Source: Arthrobacter crusticola (GTDB taxonomy: Bacteria; Actinomycetota; Actinomycetes; Actinomycetales; Micrococcaceae). From it: a stretch of 64,000 nt of DNA. The stretch lies in assembly GCF_004357995.1 (NCBI RefSeq), contig NZ_SMTK01000006.1, positions 62,001-126,000 on the forward strand. The letters run 5' to 3'. The translations under genes were made by a program, and so were the position numbers. Below the pieces are notes generated by a model. It ran no database searches. It was given only the letters and a program-made list of their open reading frames with translations, and was not told the DNA's origin. Shown one piece after another: positions 18,427-25,654 of the stretch; the first letter of the stretch is position 1; every line of letters starts with the position of its first letter.

Positions 18427-18805
18427 GACCCGAAACCTCCAACACCCCGGCCGGACCGAGCAGGCCCACCACCGGAAGCGGAGCCCGAACCACCACCTCC
18501 ACGAACTGCGCGCCCGCGGCCCGTGAGCGTTGGACCGTGACATCCGAAGCGAAGTCCTCCCCCACCCCCGCGGTGATCAGCTCGGCGGTGCGCTGCCCGG
18601 CATCCCCGGGTGCCCGGTCGGCGAGGGTGCCGTACCGGGCACCCGAGGCCGCCGCGTCGATCAGGGTGTTGCGCACGTGCAGCACCAGCATCAGCTGGAC
18701 CACCGCCAAAAAAATCACGGTGAGCAGCCCGCCGATCAAGGCGAAATCGACGACCGCCGACCCCGCCTCACTGCGCAGGCTCCGGCGCGCCCTGGGCCGG
18801 ATCAC
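18407..18805 (-). CDS. TadE-like minor pseudopilin
   Basis: The 132-residue protein begins with basic residues, then SEAGSAVVDFALIGGLLTVIF, a TadE-type N-terminal motif in which aspartate replaces the usual glutamate at +5 after the glycine. The rest is a small exported domain. The GTG start at 18805 abuts the stop of the pilin-like gene directly. It is part of the seven-gene Tad operon. Confidence 0.8.
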   Translation of the reverse strand: MIRPRARRSLRSEAGSAVVDFALIGGLLTVIFLAVVQLMLVLHVRNTLIDAAASGARYGTLADRAPGDAGQRTAELITAGVGEDFASDVTVQRSRAAGAQFVEVVVRAPLPVVGLLGPAGVLEVSGRAVLPS

Positions 18806-19018
18806 CTACGGGGACACCTGATTCATCGCCGCCTCGAACAGGCCCTGCAGCGCAGGCCCCGCCAGGGCCAGCAGCCCTGCAACAAGGACCGCCGACATCA
18901 GCGTGATCATCACCCAGCCGGGCACGTCCCCGCGCTCGGCGTCGGGGCCGGAGACCACCCGCCGATAGACGGCGGCGAGGGCCAGCCAGGTGCGGGCGCC
19001 ATTTTGATCTCTTGCCAT
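18806..19018 (-). CDS. Small Flp-pilin-like membrane protein
   Basis: The 70-residue protein sits where the major Flp pilin gene is expected, between tadC and the tadE-like genes. It has a basic 30-residue leader, GDVPGWVMITLMSAVLVAGL and a single hydrophobic helix. However, the usual pilin cleavage motif (G then E-Y at +5/+6) is not present, so processing by a prepilin peptidase is doubtful. ATG at 19018 is preferred because GGAG stands 6 nt upstream; ATG at 19030 has no ribosome binding site. Confidence 0.65.
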   Translation of the reverse strand: MARDQNGARTWLALAAVYRRVVSGPDAERGDVPGWVMITLMSAVLVAGLLALAGPALQGLFEAAMNQVSP

Positions 19019-19062
19019 TCTCGTCTCCATTCTCTAAGCGGTCGGCTTTCCGGTCGTGCGGT

Positions 19063-20007
19063 TCAGAATCCGAGGTTGATCAGCGCAATGCCCGGGTACA
19101 CGGCGAAGAGGACGGTCAGGGGAAGCACACCGAAGACCAGCGGAATCATCATGGCGATCTCCTTCTTTCCGGCCGATTCCATCAGTTCGCGTTTGGACAT
19201 GTCGCGCACGTCCTGCGCCTGGGCCCGCAGCACCTCGGCCAACGGGGTGCCGCGCTGGACTGCGACGGTCAGCCCATCGACGAACCGGGCAAGCGGCGCC
19301 AGCTGGGTGCGGCGGGAGAACTCCTGGAACGCCTCGACGACGGGGGTTCCGGCCCGGGTTTCGGCGAGCACCCGCCCGAACTCCCCGGCCAGCTCGCCGC
19401 GGGCCGTCCTGCATACCCGTTCCAGGGCGCCGGTCGCACTCTCTCCGGCGCTGACGGCCAGCGCCATGAGTTCGGCAAGGCTGGGAAATTCGGCGAGCAT
19501 CCGGGCCTCCCGGTGCGCGATCTGCCGGCTCAGGAGATAGTCGCGGAACAGGTACCCTCCGGCGGTGCAGGCGGGAACCAGGACCGCTGCGAAGACGATG
19601 TTGGACCGTCCGGTGCCTGCGGCCAGGACCACGAGTGCGGTGGACGTGCCGAGTCCGAGCGCCGCCCAGAGGATCTGCCGGGCACGGAAATCGGTGGTGC
19701 TCAGTCCGCCGCCGGCCTGCACCAGGCGGCGGTCAAGCAGGGACGAGGCGGGATTGAACCGGTCGAGCCTACGCACCACATCGCGCAGGACTGGCTGCAG
19801 GATGTGGCCCAGGGGCCCAAATGGCGCCGGGCGGCCGGCATCCGTACCGAGCAGGCGGGACCGGACGTCGACCACCTTCAACTGCGGGCTGATCCGGTCC
19901 ACGAAACGGACGCTCCGCGCCGACGGCAGCCCCGCGAGCACCATCCACACGCCCAGCCCGAGCGCGCCACCGGCGAGGAGGGACATAGCCACCACCGGCC
20001 CGGTCAC
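19063..20007 (-). CDS. tadC: Tad pilus platform protein TadC-like (T2SSF)
   Basis: The 314-residue integral membrane protein has the type II secretion F-domain pattern (LAEFPSLAELMALAVSAGESATGALERV; SRRTQLAPLARFVDGLTVAVQRGTPLAEVLRAQAQD) with hydrophobic segments at the N-terminus, middle and C-terminus. It should form the inner-membrane platform with TadB. GTG at 20007 overlaps the tadB stop by 4 bp (GTGA); an ATG lies seven codons further in. Confidence 0.85.
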   Translation of the reverse strand: MTGPVVAMSLLAGGALGLGVWMVLAGLPSARSVRFVDRISPQLKVVDVRSRLLGTDAGRPAPFGPLGHILQPVLRDVVRRLDRFNPASSLLDRRLVQAGGGLSTTDFRARQILWAALGLGTSTALVVLAAGTGRSNIVFAAVLVPACTAGGYLFRDYLLSRQIAHREARMLAEFPSLAELMALAVSAGESATGALERVCRTARGELAGEFGRVLAETRAGTPVVEAFQEFSRRTQLAPLARFVDGLTVAVQRGTPLAEVLRAQAQDVRDMSKRELMESAGKKEIAMMIPLVFGVLPLTVLFAVYPGIALINLGF

Positions 20008-20861
20008 CGGAGCACCCTCTCGTCCTCGGGCAGGGCGCCAATGCGCAGCATCATGCGGTAGCAGACGACCGACACCACTAGGCCTCCGGCCAGGACCAGT
20101 GCGCCGGCACCGGTGTTGTAGGCGCGGACGGCTTCGGGCCGGGTTGCCAACAGCAGCAGCACGAACCACGGTGCGGCCACGGCGAGCCGGGCAGCGTTGA
20201 CCGTCCAGGACTGGCGCGCCTCGAGTTCATTGCGGGTGCGTGCGCTGTCGCGGAGGAACTCCGACAGGGTGCCCAGCAGCCGGCCGAGGTCGGACCCGCC
20301 CACCTCGCGGGTCATCCGCAGGGCCTCGACGATGCGGTCGGCCACCGGGTCGGCGAGCCGGTCCTTGAGCCTGCTCAGCGAATCATCGAACTGCCCACCC
20401 GCCCGGTAATCCGCCCCGAACTCCCGAAACGCACCGCGCAGTTCGGCCGGCCCTTTGTCGGCGAGCTGCATGAGCGCCTCGGGAAGCGAGAGACCGGCGC
20501 GGATCGCGGAGCGCAGGTGATCGACGACGTCCGGCCAGAGCTCCCGCAGCGACGCCGTCCGCTTCGCGGCCCGCCACCGCACCAGGGCATACGGGGTCCA
20601 GGCGCCAAACAGGGCGAAACAGACAGCGATGGGCACGGAGCGGACCAGGACAACAGCAACCAGGAGAACGAGGAGCCCGCTGACTCCGCAGGCGCCCAGC
20701 AGGCCCCGCACCGAGACCGAGCCGGTCCCGGACCGCACGAGCAGCTCCCGCAGCCGGGGCGTCCGCCGCGGGCGGGCGGACACCTGGGGTGACGGACCCC
20801 AGCACGCCCACCAGGTCAGAAACAGGCCGGTCCCGAGCATCACGCCCAGGAGCGCGCTCAC
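20004..20861 (-). CDS. tadB: Tad pilus platform protein TadB-like (T2SSF)
   Basis: The 285-residue membrane protein has the T2SSF domain (LWPDVVDHLRSAIRAGLSLPEALMQLADKGP; EALRMTREVGGSDLGRLLGTLSEFLRDS) between N-terminal and C-terminal membrane segments. Together with TadC it forms the membrane platform on which the TadA ATPase acts. GTG at 20861 overlaps the tadA stop (GTGA), so the genes are coupled. Confidence 0.87.
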   Translation of the reverse strand: MSALLGVMLGTGLFLTWWACWGPSPQVSARPRRTPRLRELLVRSGTGSVSVRGLLGACGVSGLLVLLVAVVLVRSVPIAVCFALFGAWTPYALVRWRAAKRTASLRELWPDVVDHLRSAIRAGLSLPEALMQLADKGPAELRGAFREFGADYRAGGQFDDSLSRLKDRLADPVADRIVEALRMTREVGGSDLGRLLGTLSEFLRDSARTRNELEARQSWTVNAARLAVAAPWFVLLLLATRPEAVRAYNTGAGALVLAGGLVVSVVCYRMMLRIGALPEDERVLR

Positions 20862-22084
20862 CGGGCCTCCTCGAGGAGCGCCGCGATATTGAAGCCGGCC
20901 GCGGCAAACTTCTCCTCCGCGGGCATCGCCGTGGCACAGAGCCGCAGGGCACCCTCGAGCCGCCGAAAGACGGGCGAGGACTCAATGACGCCGTTTTCCA
21001 CCCGGGCGCCCACCGCCATGATCTCCGTGACCTGCCGCTGGCCGTTGCCGGCCCGCGCACAGTGCACCACGAGGTCGAGGCAGGAAGCCACGGTGGGCAC
21101 CACGAACTCACTCGAGATATTCTTGCCCGCCAGCAGCGGCAGGGTGCAGATCTTGGTCAGGGCGTCACGAGCGCTGTTTGCATGGACGCTGCACATCCCG
21201 GGCAAGCCGCTGTTGAGTGCGATGAGCATGTCCAGGCTTTCCGCCTCCCGGACCTCCCCGACAATGAGCCGGTCCGGGCGCATTCGCAGGGCCTCCTTCA
21301 CCAGGTGCCGGAGCGGGATCTCCCCGGTGCCCTCGAGGTTCGGTTGCCGGCACTGGAGCCCGACGACGTCGCGCAGCGGCAGCTTCAGTTCGAAGATTTC
21401 CTCGACCGTGATCACCCGCTCCCGCGGCGGGATCGAGGCACCCAGGCAGTTGAGCAGCGTGGTCTTTCCGGCCTGGGTGGCGCCGGAGACGAGGATGTTC
21501 AGCCCGGCCCCGACGGCGGCCCCCAGGAACCGGGCCGCCTGCGGCGTCACCGTGCCCAGCTCGATGAGGTGCTCCAGGCGGGTGGCCCGGGCGATGAAAC
21601 GGCGGATATTCACCGCCCAGTGCCGGCGGGTGACATCCGGGATCACCACGTGCAGCCGCGAACCGTCGGGCAGGGAGGCATCGACGAAGGGCGAGGAGAG
21701 ATCAAGGCGCCGCCCCGAGGACTTCAGCATCCGCTCCACGAGATCCCGGACCTGCTGGGCGGTCAGGGTCAGGGAGGTCAGCTCGGATTCCCCGCCGCGG
21801 GCGACGTAGATCTCCGAGGGGGCGTTGATCCACAGCTCCTCGACCGTCGGATCATCAAGGAAGGGCTGCAGCACCCCAAAGCCCGCGACGGCGTCATACA
21901 CCTGCCGGCGCGCGCTCTCCAGGTGGCCCAGCGGGGGCAGCGAGCCTCGAACCGACCGCTCGTCGTAGTCATTCACCGCGTCCTCCACCAGCCTCAGGAT
22001 CTCCGGAGCCTGCTCAGCAGGGTCAAGGCCGCGGCGGCGGATCAGTTCGCGCACTTCCTCCTCGACCACGCGCACAGCATCCAT
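20858..22084 (-). CDS. tadA: Tad pilus assembly ATPase TadA/CpaF
   Basis: The 408-residue secretion ATPase powers pilus assembly. It has Walker A GATQAGKTTLLN near residue 200, the Asp-box/Walker B region RPDRLIVGEVREAES, and the His-box GMCSVHANSARDALTK. The N-terminal domain ends with FLDDPTVEELWINAPSEIYV, as in CpaF. It heads the seven-gene operon. No CpaE or CpaB gene lies directly upstream; candidates are at 60-62 kb. Confidence 0.93.
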   Translation of the reverse strand: MDAVRVVEEEVRELIRRRGLDPAEQAPEILRLVEDAVNDYDERSVRGSLPPLGHLESARRQVYDAVAGFGVLQPFLDDPTVEELWINAPSEIYVARGGESELTSLTLTAQQVRDLVERMLKSSGRRLDLSSPFVDASLPDGSRLHVVIPDVTRRHWAVNIRRFIARATRLEHLIELGTVTPQAARFLGAAVGAGLNILVSGATQAGKTTLLNCLGASIPPRERVITVEEIFELKLPLRDVVGLQCRQPNLEGTGEIPLRHLVKEALRMRPDRLIVGEVREAESLDMLIALNSGLPGMCSVHANSARDALTKICTLPLLAGKNISSEFVVPTVASCLDLVVHCARAGNGQRQVTEIMAVGARVENGVIESSPVFRRLEGALRLCATAMPAEEKFAAAGFNIAALLEEAR

Positions 22085-22469
22085 AAAACCCCCGAAGGAT
22101 TGGCGGGTATCGGTGCAGGCGGAGCGTGTTTCCGCCCGGGACTCGCTGTTTCACGGTCAAGCGTAGGCGACCCACCCGGTGCCGGACAGGGAAGCAGCGC
22201 GGGTGTGGAAAAAGCCGTTTCTACGGCGCCCGGGCTACCCCTGTTTCGTCCCAGAACCACCTGTTTGCCGACATGTGGCGCGTACCACAAAATTTTCTGG
22301 TAGTGCCTCTTGTCACGCCACGACACGCACTCGAAATGAACATGACACGCACTGGCGACGCTTATTCTTCGCCGACCACAAGGGAAACACTCGTCACATC
22401 CGTCACATCCGTGTAGTCTTCAGGAAATTCACCCGCCTGGCTGACGCCCGGATTCTGCTGGAGAAACCC
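22085..22469. promoter_or_regulatory. Divergent regulatory region, tadA and the metzincin gene
   Basis: The 385 bp contain no supported gene but two kinds of direct repeat. GACACGCACT occurs at 22322-22331 and 22344-22353 (22 bp apart, about two helical turns). CGTCACATC occurs in tandem at 22392-22400 and 22401-22409, followed by CGTG and a -10-like TGTAGTCT. The GTCACA repeats resemble the direct-repeat binding sites described for the actinobacterial response regulator MtrA, which controls exported cell-wall enzymes; that link is an inference. Confidence 0.5.
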
Positions 22470-25400
22470 GTGACATTTGCCACACCCCTGAGGTTGCTGT
22501 GTGCCGCTGCCGTCTCAAGCGCGCTTCTGACAACTTCACTCCCTGCATTCGCCGCCGAACAGCCGGCTCCTGCGCCCGCGCCAACCTCGGCCCCGGCCGT
22601 CGTTGAGCCGGAACCCGCCCCCGCTCCCGCAGAATCCCCGGCGGCCCCTGCAGCTCCGGCTGAGGAACCTGCCGCACCCGCCGAAGAGCCCGCCGCGCCA
22701 GCGGAAGAGACGTCCGCGCCGTCTCCGTCACCCTCAGTCGACTCTTCGGCCACGGTGACATCCGAGGACGAAGTCACCTCCTTCGTGCCGCCCGTTGACT
22801 GGGATCCTCGAAAGAACACGACGGCTCCGCCCCGGCTCGGGGAGGAATTCCTTGAGGACCACTCTGCGGGCGCAGAGTCGGAGGCCGGCGGCGACGGTTT
22901 CCATGCAGCGGCCACCGCCCCGCGGAGCGGAACGTTCAAGGTCACCCTTGTCACGGTGCAACTCCTGGGCAAGACCAAAGCCGACACCGATGCCATCAAC
23001 ATGACGGCGGCGCGCAACTCGATCATCTCCGCCCACTCCTACTGGAGGGGCGCATCGAGTGGCAGGCTCGCGATCAGCAAGGTGAATGAGTACCGCCATG
23101 TCTCCAAGACCGCGCGCATCACGGACTCCTACAACGTCATCATGGACAAGGTGACAAAGGAACTCGGCTGGGGGTATCGACCATACGAGTCGCTCGTCAT
23201 TTTCGTCCCCCACAAGGATCTGAACTACAACGGTTCGTGGGGCATTCTTGGCGGCGGGTTCACCGACAGCGACACCAGCGGCCGTGTCATCATGCCCTAC
23301 CCGTCCCTGTTGACCAACAACGTCGTCACCCACGAATTCGGGCACGTCCTCGGTCTCCACCACGCCAACTCGCTGGCCTGCAATAACGGGCGCCCCGATG
23401 TTGCCCGGGGTTCAGCCGGCTGGGCCGACCCGGCCTGCTGGTCCTCCGAGTACGGGGACACCACGGACCTGATGGGTTTCGCCCAGCCGAGCTCCCCTGT
23501 AATCGACGCCTTCCTGTGGGAGTACGGTCGATTCGGCAACGGTAATGAAATCCTCAATGCGGGAATCGCAACCGGATCCAAGCAGTACACCTTGCGCCCG
23601 TGGGCCGGCACGGCGGTCAACCGTGCGGTGAAGTTCATTGATCCAGTCAGCAAGGAAACCTATTACCTGGAACTGCGGCTTCCCGTCGGATACGACACGG
23701 CGACGGCGGTGAATGGCAACAGGGGCGTCAAGATCACCAAGAAGGATGTCCTTGGGTGGAGCGGCAACGCTTCGATCGCGCTCACCCCCAACAGCCTTCG
23801 CTGGGGCTGGGGCAACTCGAACCTCACCTGGCAGGCCGGCCAGACATTCACCACTCATGCCGGCACGCGGGTGACGATCAACTCGATCACTTCCAGCAGC
23901 GCAGTAGTCACAGTCGCGGCGAAGTCAACGGTTGTTCCGGTGGTGTTGGATAAGTCGTTGATGGTGGTCAATGCCGGGGATTTCAACGGCAGTGGCACCG
24001 ATGACCTGGTCTCCCGACGCACCGATGGCACGCTGTGGTTCCATGACGGCACCGGCACCGGTTCGTTCCGGGCCCCGGTGAGGATCGGTTCTGGCTGGGG
24101 CATCTACAGCCAGCTCATCGGCGGCCAGGACTTCAACGGCGACGGACGACCGGACCTGGTCGGGCGCAAGACCGACGGCACGCTGTGGTTCTACGCCGGC
24201 ACCGGCGCCGTCTCGGCCACCGCCGAGGGCTACAGGGGCGCGGTCAAGAGCGGTGCGGGCTGGAACGCCTTTGACATCATGGTCTCCCCCGGGGACTTCA
24301 CCGGGGACCGCCGGGCGGACCTGATCGCCCGCAAACCCGATGGCACCCTCTGGCTCTACCGCGGCACCGGCACCGGACCGGGCATCGTGACCGGCGCGGT
24401 GCGCATCGGCACCGGCGGCTGGACCGGGTTCAACATGATCACCGGCGCCGGGGACTACACCGGCGACGGCCGGGCGGATCTACTGGCCCGCAAACCCGAC
24501 GGCACGCTCTGGCTCTACCAGGGCACCGGAAACGTGAGCACCACCAGCAACGGCTACCTGCCCGGCCGGGCCATCGCCACCGGCTGGTCCGGCTACGCCG
24601 ACGTGGTAGGGGCCAGTGACTTCAACCGCGACGGCAAAACCGACCTGGTGGGTTTTAAAGCCGATATGAGCCTGTGGTTCTTCGCCGGCACCGCCATGAC
24701 GGACAACGGCTACAAACCGGCCGTCCGTACCGCCACCAGCGGCTGGCAGGACTACACCGCCCTCGTCTCCCCCGGAGACTTCAACGCCAACGGCACCCGG
24801 GACCTCATCGGCCGCAAGAAAGACGGAACCCTTTGGTTCCTCAACGGTAACGGCAGCGGGGGTTATGGGACGGCACTGAAAATCGGTGCACGCGGGTGGA
24901 ATTCCTTCGCCCAGATCCTGGCCCCGGGCGACTTCAACGCCGATGGCAGGGCCGACCTCCTCGCCCGCCACACCGACGGCAGCCTCTGGTTCTACGCCGG
25001 CACCGGAACCGTGAACACCACCAACGAAGGCTACAAACCAGGCCGCAAAATCGCAGCAACAGGGTGGCAGAACTTCGACCAGGTCATCACCCCCGGAGAC
25101 TACAACGGCGACGCCAAACCCGACCTGCTCGGCCGCCGGGCCGATGGAACCCTCTGGTTCTGGCCCGGCACCGGCACCGTCTCGGCCACCAGCCGAGGCT
25201 ACGGAACAGCCGTGAGAATCGGCACCGGGGGCTGGCAGAACTTCAACCACGTCCTGAGCCCCGGGGACTTCAACGGCGACAAACGCAACGACCTCATCGC
25301 CCGCAAACCCGACGGCACCCTCTGGTTCTACCCCGGCACCGGCACCATCAACACCACCAACCCCGGCTACAAACCCGCCACCAAAATCGGCGCCTCCGGC

Positions 25401-25562
25401 TGGAACACCTACACCCACATCCTCAGCCCCGGCGACATCACCCGCGACACCAAACCCGACCTCCTGGCCACCCGCACCGACGGATCCCTCTGGCGGTACA
25501 CCGGAACCGGAATGCCCACCAACCCCGGCTACACCACCGCAACCACCGCCGGAAAACTCTAA
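22470..25562 (+). CDS. Secreted metzincin-type zinc protease with ten FG-GAP/VCBS repeats
   Basis: The 1,030-residue exported protein has a signal peptide (VTFATPLRLLCAAAV...PAFAAEQ), a Pro/Ala/Glu-rich linker with repeated AEEPAAP (about residues 45-90), a metalloprotease domain with the zinc motif HEFGHVLGLHH near residue 288 and a DLMGF Met-turn near 333, then ten FG-GAP/VCBS units of about 53 residues (from about 492 to the end) with GDFNGDG-type calcium sites. It resembles gametolysin-like M11/M12 proteases. GTG at 22470 has GGAG 6 nt upstream; the frame is open further upstream without a signal peptide. The tail is the duplicated 1,625-bp module. Confidence 0.85.
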   Translation: MTFATPLRLLCAAAVSSALLTTSLPAFAAEQPAPAPAPTSAPAVVEPEPAPAPAESPAAPAAPAEEPAAPAEEPAAPAEETSAPSPSPSVDSSATVTSEDEVTSFVPPVDWDPRKNTTAPPRLGEEFLEDHSAGAESEAGGDGFHAAATAPRSGTFKVTLVTVQLLGKTKADTDAINMTAARNSIISAHSYWRGASSGRLAISKVNEYRHVSKTARITDSYNVIMDKVTKELGWGYRPYESLVIFVPHKDLNYNGSWGILGGGFTDSDTSGRVIMPYPSLLTNNVVTHEFGHVLGLHHANSLACNNGRPDVARGSAGWADPACWSSEYGDTTDLMGFAQPSSPVIDAFLWEYGRFGNGNEILNAGIATGSKQYTLRPWAGTAVNRAVKFIDPVSKETYYLELRLPVGYDTATAVNGNRGVKITKKDVLGWSGNASIALTPNSLRWGWGNSNLTWQAGQTFTTHAGTRVTINSITSSSAVVTVAAKSTVVPVVLDKSLMVVNAGDFNGSGTDDLVSRRTDGTLWFHDGTGTGSFRAPVRIGSGWGIYSQLIGGQDFNGDGRPDLVGRKTDGTLWFYAGTGAVSATAEGYRGAVKSGAGWNAFDIMVSPGDFTGDRRADLIARKPDGTLWLYRGTGTGPGIVTGAVRIGTGGWTGFNMITGAGDYTGDGRADLLARKPDGTLWLYQGTGNVSTTSNGYLPGRAIATGWSGYADVVGASDFNRDGKTDLVGFKADMSLWFFAGTAMTDNGYKPAVRTATSGWQDYTALVSPGDFNANGTRDLIGRKKDGTLWFLNGNGSGGYGTALKIGARGWNSFAQILAPGDFNADGRADLLARHTDGSLWFYAGTGTVNTTNEGYKPGRKIAATGWQNFDQVITPGDYNGDAKPDLLGRRADGTLWFWPGTGTVSATSRGYGTAVRIGTGGWQNFNHVLSPGDFNGDKRNDLIARKPDGTLWFYPGTGTINTTNPGYKPATKIGASGWNTYTHILSPGDITRDTKPDLLATRTDGSLWRYTGTGMPTNPGYTTATTAGKL

Positions 25563-25566
25563 CCAC
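23942..25566 (+). repeat. 1,625-bp direct repeat, copy 1 (FG-GAP tail module)
   Basis: This block reads as identical to 26944-28568, with a constant offset of 3,002 bp. It starts in the linker before the first FG-GAP unit (codons VLDKSL) and ends 4 bp after the stop codon. All stretches compared match, and translations in sense, alternative and antisense frames are also the same, which means identity at the DNA level and not only of protein. Confidence 0.95.
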
Positions 25567-25577
25567 CCCGCACCGCA

Positions 25578-25611
25578 GAGGCCCGCCGGCCCACCCGGAC
25601 CGGCGGGCCTC
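25578..25611 (+). terminator. Strong hairpin terminator after the metzincin gene
   Basis: A perfect 12-bp GC-rich stem (GAGGCCCGCCGG, 25578-25589, with CCGGCGGGCCTC, 25600-25611) with a 10-nt loop lies 16 bp after the stop and is followed by cctgccttta. It lies outside the duplicated block and should limit read-through into the lysozyme gene. Confidence 0.75.
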
Positions 25612-25654
25612 CCTGCCTTTATCGGCATGCAACGCACTATCTGGAGATCCACCC

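Noticed and set aside
24480-25652. Long Gly/Val-rich minus-strand frames opposite the FG-GAP tails (also 27482-28570)
   Set aside because: They mirror the repeats of the sense protein and occur identically in both tail copies. No start signal or known domain.
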